Assembly (NCBI GenBank): GCA_046331625.1
Contig: JAXLQL010000011.1
Location: 1-64,000 of the forward strand
Direction: 5' to 3'
DNA length: 64,000 nt
DNA from: JAXLQL01 sp046331625
GTDB taxonomy: Bacteria > Acidobacteriota > Terriglobia > Bryobacterales > Bryobacteraceae
The position numbers were made by a program, and so were the translations under genes. The notes below the pieces were generated by a model. The model did no database searches, was not told the origin of the DNA, and saw only the letters and a list, made by a program, of their open reading frames with translations. Of the stretch, positions 9,160-17,513 are shown piece after piece. Position 1 is the stretch's first letter. Every line of letters begins with the position of its first letter.

Positions 9160-10934
9160 GCAACTTCGCCGCGTACTTCGTTCAGGTAGCCGTGCTGGCG
9201 GGTCTGGGAGCGTGTCTGCCTCGCCTGCTGCGCGTGCATCATCCGCGAACGCAGTTGGTCTACTGCCAGGCGCTGCTCGCGCTGTGTCTGGCGTTGCCGT
9301 GGATCCAGCCGTGGAGGCGGCAGGCGATTCTTGCGCCGTTGGAAGTCGGCAACACCGCTCCGTGGATGGCCGCGAGCAGGGACCGCGCCCCCGAGCCCTT
9401 TCCGTGGGACCGGGCGGCTATCGCGATCCTGACGGCCGGGGCTGCGGTACGGGCTGCCTGGCTTGGACTCGGATTGCTACGCCTACGCCGGTATCGCCAA
9501 GATTCCGCGCCAATGTCGCCTCTGCCGTCATCGATCTCCGAAGCCCAACGAAGGGCCGCCACCACTGCCGCTGTAAGCCTGGCGCCGGGATGCGAGAGTC
9601 CGGTGACCTTCGGGTGGCGGTATCCAGTGATCCTGCTGCCGGCCGGATTCCGCGCACTCGCACCCGATGCGCAACTGGCGATCGCCACACACGAACTGGT
9701 CCATGTGCGGCGCCGTGACTGGCTCTGGATGATGATGGAAGAAGCTGCTTCGGTTGCGCTGTGGTTCCATCCTGCCGTGTGGTGGCTCACGGCGCGCATC
9801 CGCCTGCTGCGCGAGCAGGCCGTGGACCAGGAAGTGGTCGCCCTGCTCGGTGGCAGCGACCCCTACGTGAACTGTTTGCTCGATATGGCCGGTGCGCCGC
9901 CCCGGCTCGATCTCGCACCCGCTCCGCTATTCCTGCGGCGGCGGCATTTGTCGCAACGAATTCAGTCTCTACTCGAGGAGGTAACCGTGTCGAAGTCCCG
10001 GATCGCTTTGTCATATTCCTGCGCAGCCGCTGTGCTGGCGGGCGCTCTTCAACTCAGCATCGCTTTGTTCCCCATGGTGGGGCAGGCGCAGGTTTCCGAA
10101 GACGGCGCGGGGGTGCGCGTCGATGCGGGCGCGAAGCTCGTCTATCGCACGCCGGTAGTGTATCCCGCCGCGGCACGCACGCGAAAAGTAGAAGGCACGG
10201 TGACGGTGGAGCTGACGCTCGCGCAAGACGGAACGGTGGCCGACGCGAGAGTGGTGAGCGGTCCCGACGAGTTGCGCAAGGCTGCGCTGAGTTCGGTGCT
10301 CGAGTGGCACTACGATATCGCATCCGCCCCGCAGCGGATCATGGCTACGATCGGCTTCCGGATGGCCCCCGATGGCGGAGCGGCGGGTCCGGTGATCGGG
10401 CAAGTGAACGTGGACGGGCTCACCGCCGACCTCAGGGAGACCGTGCGCGCGCGCCTGTCGCCCTTCGTTGGCATGCGCCTCACTCCCGAGGTCAATCGCG
10501 AGATCAATTCAATCATCAGCTCCGCTCGAGCAGGCCGTGTGGTGTGGGGCACCGATGCACAGGGCGTCACGGTTCTCTCAGTCTCGCTCGAAGCCCCGCG
10601 AACCGCGTCTGGCGCCGATTTCGAACCCGCGACAGACGGGACCAAGCGCATTCGCGTGGGCGGCAACGTGCAGTCATCGAAGCTGATCAGCAAACCGGCT
10701 CCCGAGTATCCGGCGCTGGCCAAGCAGGCGCGGATTCAGGGAACCGTTCGGTTCAACGTGCTGATCGCCAAAGACGGCACGATCAAGGCCTTGTCGCTGG
10801 TGGCGGGTCATCCATTGCTGGTCGAGTCGGCCCAGAAGGCCGTGTCTCGCTGGCAGTACCAGCCCACGCTGCTCAACGGTGAGCCCGTGGAGGTGATCAC
10901 GGTGATCGACGTGAACTACACTCTCACCGAGTAG
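9156..10934 (+). CDS. BlaR1-like M56 metallopeptidase with two TonB C-terminal-like domains
   Basis: A 592-residue inner-membrane protein. Residues 1-280 are an M56 peptidase: hydrophobic helices near 5-25, 33-50 and 85-110, the zinc motif HELVHVRRRDW beginning at His179, and another hydrophobic helix near 290-310. The remainder is periplasmic and carries two TonB-C-like domains: one near 325-410 (PVVYPAAARTRKVEGTV, DGTVADARVVSG) and one at 505-592 (APEYPALAKQARIQGTV, KDGTIKALSLVAGHP). BlaR1 proper has a penicillin-binding sensor there instead. TonB-C-like tails are common in M56 proteins of Acidobacteria and Bacteroidetes. Likely role: sense an envelope signal and cleave the BlaI-like repressor. 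Translation is coupled to the repressor by an ATGA overlap. Confidence 0.88.
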   Translation: MSNFAAYFVQVAVLAGLGACLPRLLRVHHPRTQLVYCQALLALCLALPWIQPWRRQAILAPLEVGNTAPWMAASRDRAPEPFPWDRAAIAILTAGAAVRAAWLGLGLLRLRRYRQDSAPMSPLPSSISEAQRRAATTAAVSLAPGCESPVTFGWRYPVILLPAGFRALAPDAQLAIATHELVHVRRRDWLWMMMEEAASVALWFHPAVWWLTARIRLLREQAVDQEVVALLGGSDPYVNCLLDMAGAPPRLDLAPAPLFLRRRHLSQRIQSLLEEVTVSKSRIALSYSCAAAVLAGALQLSIALFPMVGQAQVSEDGAGVRVDAGAKLVYRTPVVYPAAARTRKVEGTVTVELTLAQDGTVADARVVSGPDELRKAALSSVLEWHYDIASAPQRIMATIGFRMAPDGGAAGPVIGQVNVDGLTADLRETVRARLSPFVGMRLTPEVNREINSIISSARAGRVVWGTDAQGVTVLSVSLEAPRTASGADFEPATDGTKRIRVGGNVQSSKLISKPAPEYPALAKQARIQGTVRFNVLIAKDGTIKALSLVAGHPLLVESAQKAVSRWQYQPTLLNGEPVEVITVIDVNYTLTE

Positions 10935-10937
10935 CGG

Positions 10938-11384
10938 CTACTGGCCGAGGATGTCGTAGGTCGTCGTGCCCGCCACGCGGACTTTCGAGTAAGCCGCTTC
11001 CCATTCCTTGTGGAAGGGATGCTCCGTGTAAGCTTTGAGCGAGTCGTGACCCTTGAGCTCCATGCACATGCCGTATTGGCGCGGTGTGAATTGGACCTCC
11101 GTCGTCACCGACTTTTCCCCGGCGCGCAGCTTCTTTGACGCCGCTGCATCGGGCAACCGGAAGATTCCGAGCGGAGCGCGGAGTTTGCCGTACCAAACCC
11201 GCACTACCACGCCTCTCATCTTCTTGGGCAACTCGTCGGATGCCTTGTAGAACGCATCCCAGTCGGCGGGAGTGGCGGCTTCCACGGCCGTGTAAGCGAA
11301 GCAGTGCATCATGTTCTTCTCGCCGGCCGAGACGAGGCCGGCCAAGCCGATAGAAAGCGAAATCATCTGAATGGCTCTGCGCAT
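10938..11384 (-). CDS. Secreted Dabb-like (stress-responsive A/B barrel) protein
   Basis: A 148-residue protein with a short signal-like N terminus (MISLSIGLAGLVSAG) and a single compact domain. Segments such as MMHCFAYTAVEAATPADWDAFYKASDELPK, VVVRVWYGKLRAPL and MCMELKGHDSLKAYTEHPFHKEW match the stress-responsive alpha/beta barrel (Dabb/dimeric ferredoxin-like) family. The ...YTEHPFHKEW... region is typical of that fold. Activity is unknown; some relatives bind small metabolites as dimers. It ends 4 bp from the stop of the convergent M56 gene. ATG 11384 and ATG 11366 are both possible starts. Confidence 0.78.
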   Translation of the reverse strand: MRRAIQMISLSIGLAGLVSAGEKNMMHCFAYTAVEAATPADWDAFYKASDELPKKMRGVVVRVWYGKLRAPLGIFRLPDAAASKKLRAGEKSVTTEVQFTPRQYGMCMELKGHDSLKAYTEHPFHKEWEAAYSKVRVAGTTTYDILGQ

Positions 11385-11394
11385 TCACAGGATG

Positions 11395-12057
11395 TTAACA
11401 CACGTGCCAGGGGCTACAAGAGATCGCGATATTGCTCGAGGGCGACCTTGACCAGTTGGTCCTGCGTACCGACTCCCACCCTGTCGAACAACTGCCGGAG
11501 TGCGGCCTTGACGGTGCTTTCGGCTGCCGAGCCTCGCCGATCTCCTTGTTGGCCAGCCCTTCCAGAATGAGCCGGGTGATGGCGACTTCCCGTTCCGTCA
11601 GTTTGGGGCGAACGTCGTGAGAAGGGTCGGCGGCGGAGAACAGTGGACGCATGTACTCGGGTTCCAGGAACACCTCGCCCCGGGCAACCGAGCGGACCGC
11701 CTCGCATAGCTCTTCCGGCGGCCGCGTCTTGTGAAAGATTCCAGCAGCGCCCGCCTGGATGTACTGAATCGCTTCGCGGTCAGAGACTCCGGCGGTGACC
11801 AGCAGCACCTTGACTCCGGGATGGGAACGGCGGAGTTCGGGCATCAGATCGAGGCCGCGTTCCTGGCCGAGATCGACGTCGAGGATGACCACGTCGAACG
11901 GCGCGGCGCCGAGAGCAGCCTGGGCCTCTTTGATGGAGCCGGCTCGCCCTCGGACCTCGAACTCAGGTTCTGCGGCGAGTAGGCGCGCAATGCCCTCGCG
12001 GAACAATGCGTGATCGTCCACGAGTAGCAAGCGAACGGCTGAGGTGGCGGCGCTCAT
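11395..12057 (-). CDS. NarL/LuxR-type response regulator with an apparent frameshift in the DNA-binding domain
   Basis: The receiver domain is complete: Asp14/Asp15 acidic pair, phosphoacceptor Asp60 in VVILDVDLG, Thr88 and Lys110. The HTH begins normally with LTEREVAITRLILEGLANKEIGEA, then the frame runs into unrelated residues and stops at 11395. In another minus-strand frame, from about 11527 down to the stop at 11414, the DNA encodes AESTVKAALRQLFDRVGVGT and QDQLVKVALEQYRDLL, the rest of a LuxR HTH. The junction lies at 11525-11535, about four bases short of the family spacing. Either the gene is broken or the base sequence is wrong there. The ATG at 12057 overlaps the stop of the histidine kinase gene (ATGA), so the two form a two-component pair. 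The coordinates given follow the uninterrupted frame; the restored gene would end at 11414. Confidence 0.85.
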   Translation of the reverse strand: MSAATSAVRLLLVDDHALFREGIARLLAAEPEFEVRGRAGSIKEAQAALGAAPFDVVILDVDLGQERGLDLMPELRRSHPGVKVLLVTAGVSDREAIQYIQAGAAGIFHKTRPPEELCEAVRSVARGEVFLEPEYMRPLFSAADPSHDVRPKLTEREVAITRLILEGLANKEIGEARQPKAPSRPHSGSCSTGWESVRRTNWSRSPSSNIAISCSPWHVC

Positions 12058-13469
12058 GAGTTCTCGTTGCGGGCCCGCAACTCCACTACGAAGCAGCAAC
12101 GCCCGCCGGTAGGCTCGTAGCGAAGATCGCCGCCGTAGCCGCGTACGATGGATCGGGAGATGTAAAGACCCAGTCCGGTGTGATCCGAGTCAGGCTGAAA
12201 CGGCTGAAACAGTTTCACTGGTTCCTGCGGACCCGGACCGGAGTCGGTTACTGCGATCTTGACGGTTCCGTTGACGCGCTCCACGGCGACGCCGAATTCG
12301 GGGCGCGCTGCGTCATGAGCCGCTCGCAGGCTGTTCTGGGAGAGGTTCAGCAGTGCCTGCATGAGACCGTAGGACGTTCCCTGAACGAGCATCGGATCGT
12401 CGGGAATCGACCAAGACAGCGCACCGTTGGCTTCGTCCCACGCTGGCTGCACGATGACGCGGAACTGCGCAAGCACATCGCACAGGTCAACGGTATTGAT
12501 AGGCCCTTGCCCCCGCTGCCGCAGTTCGAACCCTGCGATGCCTTCCATCGCTGTGATGAGGTTGCCCAGGGCATGGAAGTCCTCGGCTTTCGCCAACTCC
12601 GGGATGCGCCCCAGGTTCTTGTACAGCATCGACGCGGCCGCGCACACGTTCCGGATCTCGTGCGAGATGGCGCTGGCCACGATTCGATTGTTTTCCACCA
12701 GTTGCGCGAGACCCTGCTCTTCGCGGTCACGGATTTCATCGGAGATGTCCACGGCGATGGCGGCCAGCCGTCGCGATCCCGGGGTTTCGTACAGGGAAAA
12801 CCAGATCTGCGCGGTGAACGGTTCTCCCGTCATGCGGCGCCCCTGGGCCTGAACCGCGGTGCGGAAGCGCCCCTTACCGGGATCGAGCAAGAGCGCTTCA
12901 CGCAACACGGGCAGGTGCTCGCACACCTGCAACTCGGCCACTGGCTGGCCTTTCGGCGTCCCCAGTAGACTTCGAGTAGCTTCGTTGGCCGATAGCACCC
13001 GCCCATCCTGGTCAAGCGTGAGGATGGCTGCAGGGCTGCTTTCGGCCAACAATCTGAGTTGTTCTTCCGCTTCGCGGCGGAGTTGCTGTTGGAGCCTGAT
13101 CTCCGCAAGGTGCTGCTGGGCTCGCTTGCGGTTGCTGACCAATTCGTTCACCAACAGGCCTGTCGACCCGTAGGCCACCAGCGCCATGGAGAAACGCAGG
13201 GCCGTCTCGAGCACGTTGCCGTAGGTGGTTACCAAGCCGCGGATCACCGCCAGCACCAGGGCTAATGTGAGGATGTGCGATTTCCGTAGTACCAAGCTTG
13301 CCAACAACATCGGCAGTACGTACAGCACGCCTAGTGACTGGTCTAGCGTCGCCGCATCCACCACGAGAATGAGGGCTTGGACCAAAAACGCAGCCGTCAG
13401 GACCTTGGCTGGAGAGGCGCTGTGGAAAGCCTCGAGCCAGCGCGTTTTCCCTGCGTCCCGCGAAGACAT
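12054..13469 (-). CDS. Membrane PAS-domain sensor histidine kinase
   Basis: A 471-residue sensor kinase. Residues about 20-115 hold several hydrophobic helices (VLTAAFLVQALILVVDAATL, LYVLPMLLASLVL, ILTLALVLAVIRGLV, FSMALVAYGSTGLLV). A short coiled segment and a PAS domain follow (PAAILTLDQDGRVLSANEAT, near 148-250). The phosphoacceptor His270 is in ASAISHEIRNV. The ATPase domain has an N-box-like NLSQNSLRAA, DSGPGP for the G1 box and TGLGLYISRSIV for G2, and ends with YGGDLRYEPTGG. The substrate regulator is the coupled downstream NarL-type protein. The ligand is unknown. No clear Shine-Dalgarno sequence precedes ATG 13469. Confidence 0.9.
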   Translation of the reverse strand: MSSRDAGKTRWLEAFHSASPAKVLTAAFLVQALILVVDAATLDQSLGVLYVLPMLLASLVLRKSHILTLALVLAVIRGLVTTYGNVLETALRFSMALVAYGSTGLLVNELVSNRKRAQQHLAEIRLQQQLRREAEEQLRLLAESSPAAILTLDQDGRVLSANEATRSLLGTPKGQPVAELQVCEHLPVLREALLLDPGKGRFRTAVQAQGRRMTGEPFTAQIWFSLYETPGSRRLAAIAVDISDEIRDREEQGLAQLVENNRIVASAISHEIRNVCAAASMLYKNLGRIPELAKAEDFHALGNLITAMEGIAGFELRQRGQGPINTVDLCDVLAQFRVIVQPAWDEANGALSWSIPDDPMLVQGTSYGLMQALLNLSQNSLRAAHDAARPEFGVAVERVNGTVKIAVTDSGPGPQEPVKLFQPFQPDSDHTGLGLYISRSIVRGYGGDLRYEPTGGRCCFVVELRARNENS

Positions 13470-13544
13470 AAGCCTACATCTAGAGATTAGACCCCTTCTC
13501 GAAGGGCGTCCACTGGGTAGATTCAGATGTGTCCGAAAGATAGG

Positions 13545-13665
13545 TTTTCACGACTAGGGGAAGGCAGTAAAATGGCTTCAGGTGCTTCTGCACCTGGGCG
13601 ACCAATCCGGGGTCGTGAAAGTAAGGCTGATCCCCCCTGACTTCACGATCCCGGTTTCTTTTTGT
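13545..13665 (+). ncRNA. Candidate small RNA or terminator-ended transcript (two hairpins plus U-tract)
   Basis: A possible promoter, TTTTCA at 13545-13550, a 17-bp spacer and TAAAAT at 13568-13573, is followed by a perfect 7-bp hairpin (CAGGTGC, TTCT loop, GCACCTG, 13579-13596). A long hairpin then pairs GGGGTCGTGAA at 13609-13619 with TTCACGATCCC at 13642-13652, with one G-U pair and inner extension, and is followed by TTTCTTTTTG. The whole looks like a roughly 85-nt RNA ending in an intrinsic terminator. It matches no RNA family I recognise, and it lies between the divergent histidine kinase gene and a repeat element. It could equally be a repeat-derived structure. Confidence 0.4.
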
Positions 13666-13688
13666 GAGGCGTTCCCCTTAGCCTGACC

Positions 13689-13961
13689 AGCAGCCCGTGG
13701 CTAAAGTCGCGTGGGCCGCGTTGCGAGCGTCATGGGGCCAGATGCGAGGCGTGGCGAGGCAGGCGATGCGGGCCATCTCTCAGGAGCCACAACGAAGCAG
13801 ATGGCCCCATGCCGCCGCAACCCTTTGGGCGGCCGGGGTTTGTGCCCGCATGCTTCGTTGCTCGTCGCTCGAAATAAATCCGCATTGCTTCCTCCTCGCT
13901 CCTCGCCTGCGGGCACAGATCCCGTGCCGCGCGACCCACGGGACTTTAGCCACGGGCTGCT
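13689..13961. repeat. MITE/REP-like element with 32-bp terminal inverted repeats
   Basis: The ends 13689-13720 and 13930-13961 are inverted copies matching at 30 of 32 positions (AGCAGCCCGTGGCTAAAGTC...). Inside are further nested inverted repeats: CATGGGGCCA at 13731-13740 with TGGCCCCATG at 13802-13811, and a TGTGCCCGC/GCGGGCACA pair near 13841 and 13911. There is no transposase gene and no convincing target-site duplication. Elements of this kind, ending in AGCCCGTGGCTAAAG-like palindromes, are recalled as dispersed intergenic repeats in Acidobacteria; copy number cannot be judged from this window. Confidence 0.7.
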
Positions 13962-14749
13962 AGAGCCGGGCCCCCTCGATCCACCGCAAGATCGTTCGAT
14001 ATTCAGGACTTTCCTTCGCCCCACCCATCTCAACCAACCACCTGCGTCAACTCCTGCGAATCCCTGGTTCCGGCACCGTCGAGCGGAGTCGCCTGCTTGT
14101 GCAACAGTGGGCTCGGGTTTCAGAATCGTGTGGCACTGGGCGCTTGGCCCCTTCGGGCTTCGAGCACATCAATTTCCGAATCCTGGTGCATTGACTCGAC
14201 ATGGAGGAGTTCTGTAAGTGATTGTTGTTGAATAGCTTGCATTGGAAACTTGAAGGAGCGCTAGGAAGATCTCATGGGGCGCTGCGGTAACGCCTGCGCC
14301 GAGGTTCCGCGCCGCCGCTTCCGATGCTGCTAAACCCTGTTGCACCATCGCTTAACGGGTAATATCTTGCGAAGAACTCGTAGCTATTGACCCAATGCCT
14401 TCACAAGCCAGGGGATAACGCATTTGCGGGTGCAGGGTGCCCCGTGTCTGGACTGGTGTGTGCGCCTTAGCCAGGAGCGGTTTCGCCAAGGGACACGCCG
14501 CGCAACTGCTCTCCCAGCTTCCAGCCAGACGCCAAAATAGCTGAAGTATTGGTTGAAGATTCGGGCCCGCGCCCAACGCGGGACCATCGCTCGAAATGGG
14601 CGCCTGACTCGGGGTCGCCCCCTCCGGAACCGAGCAGCGCCTCGCTCGCCCATCTCGCCGTGCGCGACTGTGTCCGGGAGTGACGGCGAGTTCCGCGGCA
14701 CTACGCTACCTTCACGCAGGATGCCGGCGTGCCATGTGCCGCCCACGCG
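13962..14749. other. Intergenic stretch with no recognisable gene
   Basis: Several open frames cross this stretch on both strands, but none gives a recognisable domain, a good ribosome binding site or codon use like the neighbouring genes. I see no tRNA-like cloverleaf or transposase remnant. Together with the repeat before it and the pseudogene after it, it looks like decayed sequence. Confidence 0.5.
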
Positions 14750-14901
14750 AACGAATCTGTCGAGAAATGTTCTGACCGTTCCGATGCGAATGCTCATTGC
14801 CGCCTCTTGCTTCGTACTCGCACGGCGAGCGATCTCGCGGCGCCGGTAGCTGGACGACGAGCTCAAACAAATCTCTCGAGAAACGTTTCAAACATTCCGA
14901 T
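14750..14901 (+). repeat. Imperfect direct repeat upstream of the decayed nuclease gene
   Basis: Two 36-bp copies, 14750-14785 and 14866-14901, agree at about 28 of 36 positions (both contain TCGAGAAA and end in TTCCGAT) and lie 116 bp apart. Each runs directly into an ATG followed by a hydrophobic leader. After copy 1 this is MRMLIAASCFVLA, stopping after 21 codons; after copy 2 it is MSVRTKLLLLLATDALLAQ of the nuclease pseudogene. This suggests a tandem duplication of a secreted-protein gene whose first copy has lost its body. Confidence 0.55.
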
Positions 14902-14903
14902 AG

Positions 14904-15535
14904 ATGAGTGTGCGCACGAAATTGCTCCTCCTCCTCGCCACTGACGCCCTACTGGCCCAGCCGGAGCGCTTGGGTCTGCCCGTCTTCGTCCTCTGCCACA
15001 GCGCCTCGCTCCGCGTCCCCTTGTGGGCTGCGTACGAGATCACTCCCGAGCGTCTCAACGGCCGAGCGCAACGTCCGCGTCACTTCCGCCGGGGACCGCC
15101 GCCGACATGGCTTGGAGCGGCGAAGCGCTCTGCGATTCCTTCCTCCTCTCGGACACCGTTCCACCAATCGCCGCACTCAACTCGGGAAATGGCGCGCGCT
15201 CGAGAGTGCCGTGCGCAGGCCTGCCGCCGGGGCGGACTTCGTCCTGGTCTTCACTGCACCGGTTTTCTGTTCGGACGACGCCCGCATCGGAGCCATCACG
15301 CCGCTGTGCCTTGGCAGATCTTCCAAGGTAGTCGTCGCCGGCCGCGGACAAGCCCCACCCGCCTTCGCCGCGATTCTTCCCAAGGGCCAGAATCCCGCCG
15401 AGCCACTCGCCCACTTTTCCTACTCCGCTTGCCGAACTGGAAAGCCGCACTGGACTCGACTCCCTCGCCGCCCTGTCGAGAGCGGAGCCGACCGAACTCG
15501 AGTCCACCGCCGCGCCTTTTCCTGCACTCGAGTGA
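14904..15535 (+). pseudogene. Decayed secreted DNA/RNA non-specific endonuclease (NUC1/endonuclease G type)
   Basis: Pieces of one NUC1-family protein are spread over three plus-strand frames. The first frame, from ATG 14904, gives a signal peptide and then VPLWAAYEITPERLNGRAQR, the family's WVAYELT...L region, ending in RPRHFR. A second frame then gives GTAADMAWSGEAL and CDSFLLSDTVPPIAALNSG. A lost A at about 15186 moves it to the frame with GKWRALE and DFVLVFTAPVF. Another shift near 15415 leads to TPLAELESRTGLDSLAAL and a stop at 15535. The catalytic DRGH segment expected between RPRHFR and AADMAWSG is absent, so a deletion also removed the active site. The gene cannot make an active nuclease. 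Confidence 0.8.
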
Positions 15536-15656
15536 ACAACAAAGCTCCGCAGGCATGTACCGCACATTCAGTATTCGGAAGCCGTTTCGCTGTGAAGGCG
15601 CACCCGAAGCGGCGGTGGTTTCTCCCGCAATCGGCCTCTGATAGACTCGACTCACT

Positions 15657-17486
15657 ATGCGCCCCTGGATCCTGTTGACCGTGTTCAGCGTGGCGGCCGC
15701 TGCGGAAGATGACTTCGCAGCTGGCGTCTTTCGCTCCCAGTGTGCCGCGTGCCATGAAGCAGCGAACATCCCGCGAGTTCCCACTCTGGCCGCGTTGAAG
15801 CAGATGACCAGCCGTTCCATCTTGCGCGCTCTCGAAGCTGGGTCAATGCGCGAGCAGGGACAACGCCTCAGCCGCGCCGAACGAGGGGCGGTCGCGAACT
15901 GGCTCGGACGGCGCGTGGCCGAGACATCCGCGCCCGATGCGCTCGCCAATCGTTGTCGCGACGTGAGCGCGTCCACCCCGCGCGGTGCCTGGACCACTTG
16001 GGGCGGCACCGTCGAAAATCGCCGCTTCCAAACAGCAGCCGCGGCCGGACTCCGCTCCGAAGACGTTCCGCGATTGAAGCTGAAGTGGGCATTCGGACTC
16101 CCCGACTCGTCGAGCCTGCGCTCGCAACCTGCACTCTCCGGTGGCCGCCTGTTCGTGGGCGGACAAAACGGCACTGTGTTCGCGCTCGACGCAGCCACCG
16201 GCTGCACGCATTGGGAGACCCAATTGGCCGGCAGCGTGCGCTCCGGCATTGCCGTCGCCACAGTGAGCGGACGCTCGCTCGCCTTCGCCGGCGACTCCGC
16301 GTCGATGGTCTACGCGATCGACACTACCAGCGGTCAAGTGGCCTGGCAAGTGCGCGTCGACGAGCATCCTTCCGCGGGAGTGACGGGTACGCCGGCCTAC
16401 CACGATGGCCGGCTCTATGTGCCCGTTGCCTCCGGCGAAGAAGGGCGAGCGATCATCCCGAGCTATGTATGCTGCACGTTTCGAGGCAGCCTGCTCGCGC
16501 TCGAAGCCGCCACAGGCAAGCAACTGTGGAAGACCTACACGATCGGCGAAGAAGCGAAGCCTCGCGCTCCGACTAAGCGTGGCGCGAAGGTTTTGGGCCC
16601 ATCGGGCGCCGCGATCTGGACCCCGCCTACGATCGACGCAGCCAAGCGGCTCGTCTACGTCACCACGGGCGACAACTACTCCGATCCGGTGACGACAACG
16701 AGCGATGCGGTGATGGCGATCGCAATGGACACCGGGAAGATCGTGTGGTGGAAGCAATTCACCGCCGGCGATGCCTACAACAGCTCATGCCCACTCGCGG
16801 ACAAGGTGAACTGCCCGGACTCCGATGGTCCGGACCACGACTTCGCCGCGCCGGCGATCCTTGTGGCGCTCCGGGCAGGGAAACGCGCGCTACTGTTGCC
16901 GCAGAAGTCCGGGATGCTGCATGCGGTGGATCCCGACCAGCAGGGCAAGCTCCTGTGGCAGGCGCGCGTGGGTGAAGGCGGCATCCACGGCGGCATCCAG
17001 TGGGGAGCGGCTTCCGATAGCACCCGAGTCTACGTGGCACTATCGGACTCGCGATTCACCCGCACCCGCGAACCGGGATCGAACAACGTCATCCAGACAC
17101 CCCATCCCGAGTTCGGCGGAGGCATGTTCGCGTTTCGCACCGACAACGGCGAGCGGCTCTGGCAGACACGGCCACCCAACTGCGGAGAGCGTTGGCCGTG
17201 CAGCCCGGCGCAGAAGGCTCCGGTGAGCGGGATCGAGGGCATGGTCTTCTCAGGATCGATGGATGGACACTTGCGCGCATACAGGGCCGAGAACGGCAAG
17301 ATCGTTTGGGACTATGACACCGCGCGAACGTACGAGACGGTGAACGGCGTCGCGGCCAAGGGCGGGGCGATGGATGCCGTAGGTCCCGTGATCGGGGGTG
17401 GAATGGTCTATGTGATGTCAGGCTATGGGCAGTGGGGCGGGATGCCAGGGAATGTGCTGCTCGCGTTCTCGGTGGACGGCAAGTAG
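15657..17486 (+). CDS. Cytochrome c-PQQ dehydrogenase (polyvinyl-alcohol-dehydrogenase-like quinohemoprotein)
   Basis: A 609-residue exported protein: signal peptide 1-16, a small cytochrome c domain with CAACH at 29-33, then an eight-bladed quinoprotein propeller. Propeller repeats are visible in GGRLFVGGQNGTVFALDAATG, SMVYAIDTTSGQVAWQ, LLALEAATGKQLWKTYT and LRAYRAENGKIVWDYDT. The N-terminal cytochrome fusion and the WGGTVENRRFQ entry to the propeller are typical of polyvinyl alcohol dehydrogenase-like enzymes. Classical PQQ alcohol dehydrogenases carry the cytochrome at the C terminus. Likely role: periplasmic oxidation of an alcohol or sugar using PQQ, passing electrons to the heme. The real substrate is unknown, and no PQQ synthesis genes are in the window. 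ATG 15657 directly precedes the signal peptide. Confidence 0.85.
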   Translation: MRPWILLTVFSVAAAAEDDFAAGVFRSQCAACHEAANIPRVPTLAALKQMTSRSILRALEAGSMREQGQRLSRAERGAVANWLGRRVAETSAPDALANRCRDVSASTPRGAWTTWGGTVENRRFQTAAAAGLRSEDVPRLKLKWAFGLPDSSSLRSQPALSGGRLFVGGQNGTVFALDAATGCTHWETQLAGSVRSGIAVATVSGRSLAFAGDSASMVYAIDTTSGQVAWQVRVDEHPSAGVTGTPAYHDGRLYVPVASGEEGRAIIPSYVCCTFRGSLLALEAATGKQLWKTYTIGEEAKPRAPTKRGAKVLGPSGAAIWTPPTIDAAKRLVYVTTGDNYSDPVTTTSDAVMAIAMDTGKIVWWKQFTAGDAYNSSCPLADKVNCPDSDGPDHDFAAPAILVALRAGKRALLLPQKSGMLHAVDPDQQGKLLWQARVGEGGIHGGIQWGAASDSTRVYVALSDSRFTRTREPGSNNVIQTPHPEFGGGMFAFRTDNGERLWQTRPPNCGERWPCSPAQKAPVSGIEGMVFSGSMDGHLRAYRAENGKIVWDYDTARTYETVNGVAAKGGAMDAVGPVIGGGMVYVMSGYGQWGGMPGNVLLAFSVDGK

Positions 17487-17513
17487 CCGCGCGGTTCGAC
17501 TATCGTAGTCAGT

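Noticed and set aside
8773..10934. Beta-lactam resistance locus
   Set aside because: The regulator pair is BlaI/BlaR1-like, but the sensor domain is not penicillin-binding and there is no beta-lactamase gene nearby.
13545..13665. SRP RNA, tmRNA or known riboswitch
   Set aside because: None of their conserved cores can be found in this stretch; only generic hairpins and a terminator are visible.
14384..14866. 161-codon minus-strand open frame in the non-coding stretch
   Set aside because: It is very Arg-rich with no recognisable domain, and it overlaps the leader-repeat remnants.
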